The notes: generated by a model from the letters alone, not told the origin. Counted from the first letter of the stretch, positions 8,247 through 16,463 are shown. The stretch: DNA of 37,604 nt from Clostridiales bacterium (GCA_031282635.1 JAITDJ010000161.1:1-37604), one strand, 5' to 3'. Numbers and translations are program-made.

Positions 8247-9155
8247 ATGCGGGGAATAGTCACTGATATTATGCGATTTTCTCTCAAAGACGGGCCGGGA
8301 ATCAGGACGACAGTTTTTCTGAAAGGGTGTAACATGGTCTGTAAATGGTGCCATAACCCGGAGACGTTGTCGATAAACCCGCAGATATTGAATTATCCGG
8401 AGAGATGTATTGGATGCTTTAATTGTGCGCGGGCGTGTAAACACGGCTCGATCGTTATCGAAGGGTATGGGGCCGCTTCCAGATTAGCCTTTTATACGGA
8501 AAAATGTATTGACTGCGGCGCGTGCGCCGATGTCTGCTATACCGGAGCGCGGGTCATGTCCGGTAAGGAGATGACCGTTGACGAGGTAATGGCCGAAGTC
8601 TCACAGGATGTAAACTATTATCGGAATTCCGGCGGCGGTGTGACCGTCAGCGGAGGTGAGGCGACGGTACAGCCCGAATTTACTTTAGCCATCCTGGAGT
8701 CCTGTAAAAAGTCCGGGATCTCCACAGCCATTGAGACAAACATGCTGGCGGACTGGCGGGTGTTTGAACAGCTCATACCGGCGTTGGATCTGGTAATGCT
8801 GGATGTCAAGCTGTTTGACAGCGACGCCCACCGAAAGTGGACCGGCGTGGGTAACGGGCGGATTTTGGAAAACGTGAAAAAGATGTCTGCCTGTCTGCCG
8901 ATCATCGTCAGGACGCCCGTAATTCCGGACGTCAATGACACGGCGGGAGAGATCGGTAAAATCGCGTCGTTTGTTAAAGGCTTAGATAATGTTGAGTATT
9001 ATGAGCTTCTTTTGTATAACCCATTGGGCGAGAGCAAGTATCAGGCCCTTGGAATGAAAAATCGGTTTTCGGGGCGAAAGCCGCAGACGGGTGAGGAAAA
9101 AAGACTTCTGACAGAGGCTGCGCAGGCGTGTGGCAAGGCGGTTAGGGTGATGTAA
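8247..9155 (+). CDS. Glycyl radical enzyme activating enzyme (radical SAM)
   Basis: A 302-residue activase. The radical SAM cluster is the CxxxCxxC at C28, C32 and C35 (GCNMVCKWCHNP). Two further ferredoxin-type [4Fe-4S] sites follow: C54/C57/C60/C64 (CIGCFNCARAC) and C87/C90/C93/C97 (CIDCGACADVC). The GGE motif for SAM binding is present as VSGGEATVQ, where most members have GGEPL. The N-terminal SLKDGPGIRTTVFLKGC is typical of PflA-like activases. It should abstract the hydrogen of Gly703 in the GRE two genes upstream. The two-cluster insert is the form found with GRE eliminases rather than with classical PflA. The start at 8247 has an AAGGGG about 14 bases upstream, which is a long spacing. 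Confidence 0.95.
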   Translation: MRGIVTDIMRFSLKDGPGIRTTVFLKGCNMVCKWCHNPETLSINPQILNYPERCIGCFNCARACKHGSIVIEGYGAASRLAFYTEKCIDCGACADVCYTGARVMSGKEMTVDEVMAEVSQDVNYYRNSGGGVTVSGGEATVQPEFTLAILESCKKSGISTAIETNMLADWRVFEQLIPALDLVMLDVKLFDSDAHRKWTGVGNGRILENVKKMSACLPIIVRTPVIPDVNDTAGEIGKIASFVKGLDNVEYYELLLYNPLGESKYQALGMKNRFSGRKPQTGEEKRLLTEAAQACGKAVRVM

Positions 9156-9227
9156 TCCGATACATATCAAAAATGTGTTTAGGTATAGACAGACGTGTAA
9201 TAAAGGTTAAGAAAGGAAAGTGACGAA

Positions 9228-10433
9228 ATGGAAAGCAAAGAATTGCGCGTTGGGTTCATTGGAACGGGCGTTATCTCGCACCAGCATATGCAGGGATACG
9301 CCGAAGTACCTGGCGTTAAAGTGGCCGCCGCCTGCGACATCGACAAGCCTGTGCTGGACGCTTGGTGCGATAAATACGGTATCCCTGAGGACTGCCGCTA
9401 TACGGATTACAGGAAATTGCTTGAGCGTGACGACATTCAGGCGGTAGACGTCTGCGTCCACAACAACCTTCATACCCCCTTGTCCGTCGCGGTTATGCGC
9501 GCCGGAAAACACTGTTTCTGCGAAAAGCCTATGGCGGCGACTTACGCGGACGCCAAAACGCTGTATGACGCATGGGAGCGCTATCATAAGGAATCCGGCG
9601 TGGAACTGGCCATTCAGATGGCCACGATTTTCCAGAGTCAGACGCGCTTGGCGAAAAAACTCATAGAACAAGGCGATTTAGGCCATGTGTATTTCGCCAA
9701 TGTAATCGGGCACCGCCGCCGCAACCGTCCGGGTCTGGAATCAAACCTCTCCACGAATTTCTTCAACAAACAACTGGCCGGCCGCGGCGCTCTGTATGAC
9801 ATGGGCATATATCATATAGCCCAGATGCTGTTCATCCTTGGCATGCCTGAGCTGGATCGTGTTTCCGGATCCATGTTCTCCGAGATCGAGCCCAGTGAAA
9901 AGCTGCTTAAAGGCAACAAATTTGAAGTGGAAGAGCTGGCCATGGGATTCGCGAAATTCGCCGGCGGGCTTTCACTGAACTTTATGGAATCATGGGCTAT
10001 CCATATGGATACTATCGGGGATACCTATATCGCGGGAAGCAAAGGCGGGCTGAAATTTATTTATGACCCCCCACAGCCATTCGCGCCCCCAATCCCGACC
10101 GCCAGTCTGAAACTCTTTACAACGAAGAACGGGCAGGATGTCGACATAAATATGAACTGCGGCATGAACGCTTTTATAGAGCAGGGCGAGGCGCCTGATA
10201 CGAAATTCTGCAACAATAATAATGTCCATTGGTACGCCGCGCTTACAAAACAAATCGGTTTCCGCTATCCAACCCATAAGATCGCGCTGGAAACCGCCAG
10301 ACTCAGCGAAGGCATTGCGCTTTCAAGCGAACTGAACCGGGAGATTTGCGCTGCCGAAATCGACGAGTTGAGCAAGCCCACGGCGATGCGCAGGCAGGTT
10401 ACCGAATGGGGCGTTTTTGAGTACGAGTTCTAA
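9228..10433 (+). CDS. Gfo/Idh/MocA family oxidoreductase (second of three)
   Basis: A 401-residue dehydrogenase, longer than the other two in this operon. The N-terminal Rossmann domain starts RVGFIGTGVISHQH, and the catalytic-lysine motif is CEKPMA (K100). The second domain has GRGALYDMGIYHIAQM, where Asp and His occupy the usual active-site positions. A preceding AAAGGA places the ATG at 9228. It is 72 bases after the activase and 26 bases before the third dehydrogenase, so it belongs to the same transcript. Having three paralogous but clearly diverged dehydrogenases in one operon suggests successive oxidations or reductions at different carbons of one molecule, or a redox-neutral oxidise-transform-reduce sequence. 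Substrate unknown. Confidence 0.9.
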   Translation: MESKELRVGFIGTGVISHQHMQGYAEVPGVKVAAACDIDKPVLDAWCDKYGIPEDCRYTDYRKLLERDDIQAVDVCVHNNLHTPLSVAVMRAGKHCFCEKPMAATYADAKTLYDAWERYHKESGVELAIQMATIFQSQTRLAKKLIEQGDLGHVYFANVIGHRRRNRPGLESNLSTNFFNKQLAGRGALYDMGIYHIAQMLFILGMPELDRVSGSMFSEIEPSEKLLKGNKFEVEELAMGFAKFAGGLSLNFMESWAIHMDTIGDTYIAGSKGGLKFIYDPPQPFAPPIPTASLKLFTTKNGQDVDINMNCGMNAFIEQGEAPDTKFCNNNNVHWYAALTKQIGFRYPTHKIALETARLSEGIALSSELNREICAAEIDELSKPTAMRRQVTEWGVFEYEF

Positions 10434-10459
10434 AGATATACTAATATACAGGAGGGCTT

Positions 10460-11572
10460 ATGGCTAAATACAAAGTCGCCGTTATTGGAAATGGCATGAT
10501 AGCGAATGCCGCCCATATACCCGCATGGCGTGACATTACAGACATCGCCGAAATCGTCGCCGTGGCGGACGATCGCGGCGGTATAGCCCAAGAAACGGCG
10601 GAGCGGTACGGGATCCCCCAACACTACAAAGATTACAATGAACTGCTGGCGAAAGAGCAGCCGGACATCGTTTCGGTCTGCACGCCAAATGTCTATCATA
10701 AGGCGGCGGCAATCGCGTCGCTGAAGGCCGGCGCTCATGTTCTATGCGAAAAGCCCCTCAGTGTCAGCGAGGCCGGCGCGGCAGAAATGTACGACGCCGC
10801 CGAAAAAGCCGGCAAGATTCTATACGCGAATCAGACCATGCGCTTTATGGAACCGATGATTGCCGCAAAAGCCTTCTTTGACGCGGGGTATGTCGGCAAA
10901 CCGTATTATATTGAAGCGAGCGCGGTGCGCCGCAGAGGCATACCCAAATGGGGTTTCTTCCATATGAAGGAGCATAACGCCTGGGGGCCGGGTTTTGACA
11001 TAGGCGTACACGTACTCGACGCGTTGCTGTGGATCGTCGGAGCGCCGAAGGTAAAATCTGTCGTCGGTAAAGCGTACACGGCGTTCGGCGACAAGGACGA
11101 GGGGCTTAAGGAATCGTTGGCCGAGAGCGGTGCGCCGATTGGCGTATTCACACCGAGACCATACAGTTACAAAGAGTTCAATGTCGAGGATTTCATAACC
11201 GGTTTCGTACGGCTTGAGGGCGGCCTGACGCTTAGCCTCAAGGCAAGCTGGGCGATCAACGCGCCGGAAGGCGGCGCCGCTACATTCATTTCCGGGACTA
11301 AAGGCGGGTTGAGCTTATTCCCGGAATTAGAGCTGATTTCAAACATGGCGGGTTATCAGACAAGCGCCAAAGCCAAGGTTCCGACAACAAATAATATTCC
11401 ATTTTCAGGTCATTTCGGAGCGACTAAGCAGATGATCGCCGCAATTGAAGGGCGAGAGGAAATGCTGGTGAAGAAAAGCGAGGTACTTAACGTGCTGCGC
11501 ATCTTAGATGCCCTGTACGCTTCGAGTGAAAGCGAACATGAGGTTGTATTTGAGAGGAGTATGCAAGAATGA
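10460..11572 (+). CDS. Gfo/Idh/MocA family oxidoreductase (third of three)
   Basis: A 370-residue NAD(P)-dependent dehydrogenase with AVIGNGMIANAAHIPAW at the dinucleotide site, CEKPLS (K98) and GPGFDIGVHVLDALLW in the C-terminal domain. The ribosome binding site CAGGAGGGC sits just before ATG 10460. Its last codons overlap the start of the next gene (ATGA), implying translational coupling with the second TIM-barrel protein. The family oxidises sugar or glycoside hydroxyls, including C3 of glucosides in the known C-deglycosylation systems; whether that applies here is inference. Confidence 0.9.
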   Translation: MAKYKVAVIGNGMIANAAHIPAWRDITDIAEIVAVADDRGGIAQETAERYGIPQHYKDYNELLAKEQPDIVSVCTPNVYHKAAAIASLKAGAHVLCEKPLSVSEAGAAEMYDAAEKAGKILYANQTMRFMEPMIAAKAFFDAGYVGKPYYIEASAVRRRGIPKWGFFHMKEHNAWGPGFDIGVHVLDALLWIVGAPKVKSVVGKAYTAFGDKDEGLKESLAESGAPIGVFTPRPYSYKEFNVEDFITGFVRLEGGLTLSLKASWAINAPEGGAATFISGTKGGLSLFPELELISNMAGYQTSAKAKVPTTNNIPFSGHFGATKQMIAAIEGREEMLVKKSEVLNVLRILDALYASSESEHEVVFERSMQE

Positions 11573-12300
11573 AGGTAGGGGTACAGTTCTATTCATTTAT
11601 CCCTTTGATTAAAGAGGGCAAATTTGACGAGGCGCTCAGCCTGGCGTCCCGTTGCGGCGTGGATGGGGTAGAGCTATTCAGCTACTATGATATTCCCGCT
11701 ATAAAATATCGCAAGGCTTTTAATGACGCTGGTATTGTATGTTATGGCTCTCATAACCATTTGTCACCGTTACTGAATGATCTGGATCATGTTATGGAAT
11801 ACAATTATATAGTGGGAAATCCGACGATAATCTGTCATTATCTTATGGAGGATGAGCGCGGCGATTTGGATAAGTATCTGTACGCGGCCGAATCCTTTAA
11901 CAAGATCGCTTCGGTACTTAAAACTAATGGTTTCAATTTCGTTTATCATAACCATGACTTTGAGTTCCGGGATGTGTTCGACGGTAAATACGCTCTGGAT
12001 GTAATTTTGGAGAACACAGATCCCAATCTGGTCGGTATGGAGTTGCATATAGGGCAGCTTCCCGTTTTTAATATAGATATTTTAGAGTACATGAAGCGGA
12101 TCGGCAGACGAATTAAAATGTTACACGTTCATTGCGCGGATAGGGACGGCCAGCCGTTCGACAGCGGACCTGCGATTGCTTACGGACGCGAGTTGAATGT
12201 GGAATGGGCCGTGCTGGAGGACGTATATCCCGCGGATGCTGAGCCGGAGCGCGTAAAAAAGGATATTAACTCAATACGCTTAATGGCGTTGGGGAATTAA
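11569..12300 (+). CDS. Short sugar phosphate isomerase/epimerase-like TIM-barrel protein
   Basis: A 243-residue xylose-isomerase-like TIM barrel coupled to the preceding gene by a 4-base ATGA overlap. The motif YHNHDFEF at the fourth to fifth strand is typical of inosose-dehydratase-like members. H188 (HVHCADRDG) and E217 (VLEDV) match metal-site positions. At the position of the usual Asp after beta-6 the sequence is MELHIGQ, so His160 replaces Asp; metal binding may be altered or lost. This could be a non-catalytic partner of the other TIM-barrel protein, as small subunits exist in some C-glycoside-cleaving complexes, or an enzyme with different chemistry. It ends the operon, just before a strong terminator. 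Confidence 0.86.
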   Translation: MKVGVQFYSFIPLIKEGKFDEALSLASRCGVDGVELFSYYDIPAIKYRKAFNDAGIVCYGSHNHLSPLLNDLDHVMEYNYIVGNPTIICHYLMEDERGDLDKYLYAAESFNKIASVLKTNGFNFVYHNHDFEFRDVFDGKYALDVILENTDPNLVGMELHIGQLPVFNIDILEYMKRIGRRIKMLHVHCADRDGQPFDSGPAIAYGRELNVEWAVLEDVYPADAEPERVKKDINSIRLMALGN

Positions 12301-12324
12301 TTGAAATATATCTGGCAAATAAGT

Positions 12325-12364
12325 AAAATGAAGCCCATCGCGTCAACGCGGCGGGCTTCATTTT
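12325..12364. terminator. Bidirectional intrinsic terminator closing the GRE operon and the sortase gene
   Basis: A 12-bp perfect stem, AAAATGAAGCCC (12325-12336) with GGGCTTCATTTT (12353-12364), is flanked by an A-run and T-run, so it works in both directions. The minus-strand sortase stop codon lies inside its right arm. Confidence 0.9.
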
Positions 12365-13266
12365 ATTCTGTAAGCGTGCACTACATACCTGTCGTCGGCA
12401 TCGCGGTTAGTGCAAGTCGATAGAGTAAGAATCCGCGTGTCTTTGGTGAAAGATAGATCAGCCGGGTATTGGGATTTCGCCTTCGTAAGCTCCGCGAATA
12501 TTAAAAATTCATCAACATCACTGAATTTCGTCGTGTTGTAAAGGAAGTCAGTATTTGTCTCGTAAAATGAGAAAACCTCCCATTGCGTATCTTCATATAA
12601 TGTTTGCAGAGAAATTATTTTATGTTCTTTGAAGTATTCCTCATCGCCATATTTGCGCAGATTGTGAAACATGGAACCGTCGCGCATGTTATGAGCGTAG
12701 ATTACGGTGTTGAATCCTAAAGGTTTGATCCGGTTTTCGTAGTCCATAAAGGCCGAACCAGCCGCGTTGTTTTGTTTGCGCAGATCGTGGGTTAAGTAAT
12801 AGACGTTATCGCCGGTGAGCACCACGGGGAAATCTATGTTGCTGCCGTTAATTTTTAAGTACGCCGCTATGTCGTTATTTTGGAATTCGTCCCGCAGGCT
12901 GACTATGGCGGGCATAAACGACGGCATGGACGTTAACGCCGCGCTTTTTTGTATGATTGCCCTGGGGGCCGCGGCCTCGTCGTAGATAAAGCCATCCGGG
13001 GTTTCTGAAAAAGCGGCCTGTTCCGTTATATCGCGCGCGGTCTGATTAATTCTGTTTGCCCGCCACACCTCAATCAAATAACTGGCGTATGAGTATAGCG
13101 TATATGCGGTAATAAAAGAAACGATAATCAACATGATCCGTACAACACCAGATAGTTTTCTGCTTTTTTCCTGTATTTTTTTAAAAAATGTTTTCTTCGC
13201 CTGTTCTTTTATATAAAGATCGAGATCAAATTCATCTTCCATAAATTTACGATGCTTGTTAGCCAT
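12358..13266 (-). CDS. Class B sortase
   Basis: A 302-residue membrane-anchored transpeptidase that cleaves a sorting signal and joins the protein to the cell wall peptide. The N-terminus is cytoplasmic and basic, followed by one transmembrane segment (about 42-66) and the sortase domain. The catalytic triad is visible: His192 (VIYAHNMRDGSMF, a class B hallmark), Cys285 (TLSTC) and Arg293 (DDRYVVHAYRI). A near-consensus promoter lies upstream on this strand (13306-13334). It is divergent from a protein ending in an NPVTG sorting signal, almost certainly its substrate. No pilin genes are nearby, so a dedicated one-substrate anchor is more likely than pilus assembly. Confidence 0.95.
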   Translation of the reverse strand: MANKHRKFMEDEFDLDLYIKEQAKKTFFKKIQEKSRKLSGVVRIMLIIVSFITAYTLYSYASYLIEVWRANRINQTARDITEQAAFSETPDGFIYDEAAAPRAIIQKSAALTSMPSFMPAIVSLRDEFQNNDIAAYLKINGSNIDFPVVLTGDNVYYLTHDLRKQNNAAGSAFMDYENRIKPLGFNTVIYAHNMRDGSMFHNLRKYGDEEYFKEHKIISLQTLYEDTQWEVFSFYETNTDFLYNTTKFSDVDEFLIFAELTKAKSQYPADLSFTKDTRILTLSTCTNRDADDRYVVHAYRIK

Positions 13267-13305
13267 AGTTCACTCTGGTTCCCCTTTCACCCAGTATCAG
13301 TATTT

Positions 13306-13334
13306 ATTTTATCCTTTACTCATAAGCCTGTCAA
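13306..13334 (-). promoter_or_regulatory. Sigma-A promoter of the sortase gene
   Basis: On the minus strand, TTGACA (13334-13329) and TAAAAT (13311-13306) are exactly 17 bases apart, about 40 bases upstream of the sortase ATG. Confidence 0.85.
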
Positions 13335-13446
13335 TCAGAGCATTTTTAGAGTTGATGGCGGAAAAGGAATTTTACCGCGATATTTGCAAATTATGCTAAA
13401 TGTTCTATTATTAGAATGTTGAAAAGGCGAATAATATTCTTTGAGC

Positions 13447-13475
13447 TTGCGGATCATAAAGCTGAGAAATATATA
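13447..13475 (+). promoter_or_regulatory. Candidate promoter of the sortase-substrate gene
   Basis: TTGCGG (13447-13452) and TATATA (13470-13475) with a 17-base spacer. The -35 is a weak match. A partly wobble-paired stem, GGCTGCGT with ACGCGGCC around 13482-13515, follows in the leader. Confidence 0.35.
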
Positions 13476-13561
13476 AAAGGCGGCTGCGTGCGAAGCGAAG
13501 TTTCCTTACGCGGCCGTACACATAAAAACACATCGTGAACTACCCACGAGGGGGGACAGCA

Positions 13562-14356
13562 ATGCGTAAACTGAAGGAAGTTATTAGTACGGAAACGTTA
13601 AGCCATGGCCGACAGACAGACACATCAAGTTTTTATTCCCGGCGGTATCGAAAATTGATATGGGTGGTTAGCGCGTTTGTTTTGATTCTGCTGTACGTCG
13701 TTAACGCGTATGCTATTCAGATGCGGAGCAGCAATGAAGAAAGTACGTCGGACGATGTTATCGGTCAAGTTACTATTACAAATGTGGACAGCGCCGATAA
13801 TTCCATCAGGTTGAATGGATCGCACATTAAAATAACCGACAAGGACACCGGCAACGAGTATACGGATATAATAAAAGATGACGGTACGCTTGTCTACGAA
13901 CTGCCTTTAGGCAGTTATCTGGTTAGCCAGGCGCTTGCGCCTGAAAATTATCAACTGAATGGCAGGGTGTTTGAATTTACCCTGCAGGTACCTCCCGATG
14001 CTGAAGCTTCAAATATTAAAGTAGTGAACGCTTCGGTTATGCTTACAAACGATCCGATAAACGATCCGATGGAAGCGGAGAATACCGAATCGGAAGGAAC
14101 CACAGATCCCGAATCGACAGACACGCCCGCATCGCCGGTTCCTGAACAAGCGGAAGACGAAGCTGAGGAGACTCCGGCAAATACATCCACGCCGGCGCCA
14201 TCCGCGGTTCCCGATCCGGGCGGAAACACGTCCCCAACGGATAAAAATCCTGTGACTGGCGATATTTCAAATATACTATTGGCAATTTCAGTATTTTTAG
14301 GTATAATAGCAATAGGGTGTATAGTTAGCCTGAATCGAATAAACAGTAAATTATAA
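13562..14356 (+). CDS. Cell-wall-anchored surface protein with SpaA-like domain and NPVTG sorting signal
   Basis: A 264-residue protein starting at ATG 13562 (after GAGGGGGG; the upstream in-frame GTG 13535 is less likely). It has an uncleaved-looking transmembrane segment near residues 33-52 and one SpaA/Cna-B-like beta domain from about 67 to 150 (GSHIKITDKDTGNEY, DGTLVYELPLGSYLV). A Pro/Thr/Ser/Glu-rich stalk of about 75 residues follows, then the C-terminal sorting signal: NPVTGD, a hydrophobic helix and the basic tail NRINSKL. NPxTG signals are typical of class B sortases, and one is encoded divergently next door. The protein would project one small domain through the wall. What the domain binds is unknown. 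No proteolytic or enzymatic motif is visible. Confidence 0.85.
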   Translation: MRKLKEVISTETLSHGRQTDTSSFYSRRYRKLIWVVSAFVLILLYVVNAYAIQMRSSNEESTSDDVIGQVTITNVDSADNSIRLNGSHIKITDKDTGNEYTDIIKDDGTLVYELPLGSYLVSQALAPENYQLNGRVFEFTLQVPPDAEASNIKVVNASVMLTNDPINDPMEAENTESEGTTDPESTDTPASPVPEQAEDEAEETPANTSTPAPSAVPDPGGNTSPTDKNPVTGDISNILLAISVFLGIIAIGCIVSLNRINSKL

Positions 14357-14363
14357 CATACTG

Positions 14364-14395
14364 CCGGTCGGATTTATTCTGACTGGTTTTATTTT
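14364..14395 (+). terminator. Intrinsic terminator after the surface-protein gene
   Basis: CCGGTCGGA (14364-14372) pairs with TCTGACTGG (14378-14386) with two wobble pairs and a 5-base loop, followed by TTTTATTTT. carA starts 14 bases later, so it could also act as an attenuator in the carA leader. Confidence 0.6.
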
Positions 14396-14408
14396 GCGGG
14401 GGGCATGT

Positions 14409-15455
14409 ATGACAGCCAGGTTGGTTTTAGAAAATGGAACGGTTTTTGATGGCAGCGCGTTCGGGCATTTAGAGAACACCGCCGGTGAAGTAGTATTTAC
14501 CACCGGTATGACAGGTTATCAGGAAACGCTTACGGATCCGTCTTTTGCCGGGCAAATTGTAACGATGACTTATCCGCTGATAGGCAATTACGGTATTAAT
14601 TCGGATGATATGGAATCGGCGTCCCCAAAACTGCGCGGCTTTGTTGTTCGGGAAAAATGTGACGCCCCCAGCAATTGGCGCTGTGAGATGGACTTGGATG
14701 GCTTTCTGCGCCTGCACGGCGTAATCGGACTGGAAGGGGTGGATACCCGCAAGCTGACTAAAATACTGCGCAGCCAGGGTTCTATGCGCGGGGAGTTGAT
14801 TGTCAACCCGGACAAATCGATTCAGGACTATTCGGAAGCGGACAGACGCTTGGTTCAAAGCGTGACCTGTAAAGAGATATATACGATTCCAAACTCCGAT
14901 AACATTTATCATCTGGCTGTAATAGATTTTGGGTCAAAAAGTAATATACTGCGCGAACTTCACGGTAATGGCTGCGCGCTTACCGTTTTTCCGGCTTTTA
15001 CGCCGGCCTCAGAGGTATTGCGGCATAACCCGGACGCTATATTCTTGACGAACGGTCCGGGCGACCCCAAAGATATACCTGAGGTGGTGGAAAATGTTAA
15101 ACAACTCTGCGAGGTTAAACCTGTATTGGGCATATGCTTGGGGCATCAGCTTATTGGCCTGGCATACGGATGTGACACGGCAAAGCTGACGTTCGGCCAT
15201 CACGGCGGAAACCATCCGGTAAAGGATCTGAGTACGGGACGCGTATATATAACTTCCCAGAATCATAATTATGTAGTCAGCCAATTGAACGAAAATATGG
15301 AGGTCACGCATATTAATGTCAATGATGGCACTATTGAGGGCATAAAGCATAAAACCAAACCTGTTATGAGCGTGCAGTTTCACCCTGAAGCTTCGCCAGG
15401 GCCGGTTGATACCAGGTTTTTGTTCGCGGATTTTCTGAACGCAGTAAAACGCTAG
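14409..15455 (+). CDS. carA: Carbamoyl-phosphate synthase small (glutaminase) subunit
   Basis: A 348-residue CarA. The N-terminal domain includes FTTGMTGYQETLTDPSFAGQ, a family signature. The C-terminal class I glutamine amidotransferase domain has NGPGDP, the nucleophile Cys243 in LGICLGHQ, and the His-Glu pair in QFHPEA. It hydrolyses glutamine and channels ammonia to CarB for carbamoyl phosphate, used in pyrimidine and arginine synthesis. ATG 14409 follows GCGGGGGGC; a TTG at 14394 in frame is less likely. carB is not next to it: the following gene is cobU-like. The large subunit must be encoded elsewhere, which is unusual because carA and carB are normally adjacent. Confidence 0.96.
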   Translation: MTARLVLENGTVFDGSAFGHLENTAGEVVFTTGMTGYQETLTDPSFAGQIVTMTYPLIGNYGINSDDMESASPKLRGFVVREKCDAPSNWRCEMDLDGFLRLHGVIGLEGVDTRKLTKILRSQGSMRGELIVNPDKSIQDYSEADRRLVQSVTCKEIYTIPNSDNIYHLAVIDFGSKSNILRELHGNGCALTVFPAFTPASEVLRHNPDAIFLTNGPGDPKDIPEVVENVKQLCEVKPVLGICLGHQLIGLAYGCDTAKLTFGHHGGNHPVKDLSTGRVYITSQNHNYVVSQLNENMEVTHINVNDGTIEGIKHKTKPVMSVQFHPEASPGPVDTRFLFADFLNAVKR

Positions 15456-15467
15456 GCGAGGCGCGCT

Positions 15468-16013
15468 ATGATATTGATTACAGGCGGCGCCAGGGTAGGA
15501 AAGACAAAGCTGGCTATTAATCTTTGTAAGAAAGCCGGGCCTAGCGTGCTATATCTCGCCACCAGCAAGCCCAGCAATGATTTTTTTGAAAAAGAGATTG
15601 TTCGTCGCAGCCGAAAGCAGAGGCCGTTCAACTGGAATGTCAGGGAAGCGTTTCTGGGGCTTGACGCTATTCTGGATGAAGAAGGCGCTAAATATAACGC
15701 CATTCTTATAGAAAATATTCGTGTACTGGTATCAAACTTAATGGATTATTTCGGACAAGATATAGAATGGACGGATTTAAGGTCGCTGACCCGTGAAATT
15801 GTTGAGGAAATAAATCGTATTATATTAGCCGCGAGAAGGCTAAATTCACTTGTGGTATTCGTAACCAATGAGGTAAATGTACATTCGCCGGACGCGACCG
15901 AAGCGTTTAAAGCCCAAATGGAAATTCTGGGCAGGGTTAACCAGCAGCTTGCCGCGGTCAGCAGCGAAGTATACTGGGTCGCCTCCGGCATTCCTATAAA
16001 GATTAAGCCATAG
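15468..16013 (+). CDS. cobU: CobU-like adenosylcobinamide kinase/guanylyltransferase
   Basis: A 181-residue P-loop protein of the CobU/CobP family, which phosphorylates adenosylcobinamide and then attaches GMP in the late part of cobalamin assembly. The N-terminal P-loop is ITGGARVGKT (usually GGARSGKS). The C-terminal part FVTNEVNVHSPDATEAF and LGRVNQQLAAVSSEVYWVASGIP matches the family closely. It lies 12 bases after carA, so the two are co-transcribed. No other cobalamin gene is in the window, so it may serve salvage of imported corrinoid precursors. The Ser-to-Val and Ser-to-Thr changes in the P-loop leave the lysine intact, so activity is plausible. Confidence 0.8.
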   Translation: MILITGGARVGKTKLAINLCKKAGPSVLYLATSKPSNDFFEKEIVRRSRKQRPFNWNVREAFLGLDAILDEEGAKYNAILIENIRVLVSNLMDYFGQDIEWTDLRSLTREIVEEINRIILAARRLNSLVVFVTNEVNVHSPDATEAFKAQMEILGRVNQQLAAVSSEVYWVASGIPIKIKP

Positions 16014-16044
16014 CGGCGGGTTCTAACCATGGGAGGGCTGCTCA

Positions 16045-16461
16045 ATGATGGAACAGGGGCGGGTAATAGAAATACTCCCCGATAATTATGCGAAAATATG
16101 TATGGAGCGCGCGGAGACTTGCGCTAATTGCGGCGCGTGCGCGCTGCCCGGCGAAAATATGACCGTTATTGCCCATAACCCGGAAGGGGCGCGGATTGCG
16201 GATATGGTCAACCTCACCTTGGAATCGAGATATTTTTTATCCGCGGCGTTCATTTTATATGGCCTGCCTTTGCTGGCCCTGTTAACCGGCGCGGGCGTTG
16301 GTTATTACGCCGCAGAGGCGCTGGCTTTAAGCGAAATCAGTCCGATCATAGGGCTGATGACGGGTATCGCTTTAACGGGCTTAACATATTTTTTGATAAA
16401 GGTATTTGATAATAGGATAAAAAAATCATTATATACGCCTACAGCGCATATCAAAATGTAA
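16045..16461 (+). CDS. RseC/SoxR-reducing-system family membrane protein
   Basis: A 138-residue protein: an N-terminal beta domain with the cysteine cluster CANCGACALPG (about 26-37), then two transmembrane helices (about 68-91 and 98-117) and a basic cytoplasmic tail. This is the architecture of RseC and the SoxR-reducing system protein, often linked in anaerobes to the Rnf electron-transfer complex; no rnf genes are in this window. A GGGAGGG ribosome binding site lies seven bases before ATG 16045; ATG 16048 follows directly. It may be the last gene of the carA transcript, just before a terminator. Confidence 0.75.
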   Translation: MMEQGRVIEILPDNYAKICMERAETCANCGACALPGENMTVIAHNPEGARIADMVNLTLESRYFLSAAFILYGLPLLALLTGAGVGYYAAEALALSEISPIIGLMTGIALTGLTYFLIKVFDNRIKKSLYTPTAHIKM

Positions 16462-16463
16462 CC

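Noticed and set aside
14047-14070. Short direct repeat AACGATCCGAT in the surface-protein gene
   Set aside because: It is only two copies of 11 bases coding for Asn-Asp-Pro repeats in a linker; no sign of a larger repeat array.
14043-14312. Minus-strand open frames inside the surface-protein stalk
   Set aside because: They arise from the repetitive Pro/Glu/Thr codons of the stalk and have no start signals.
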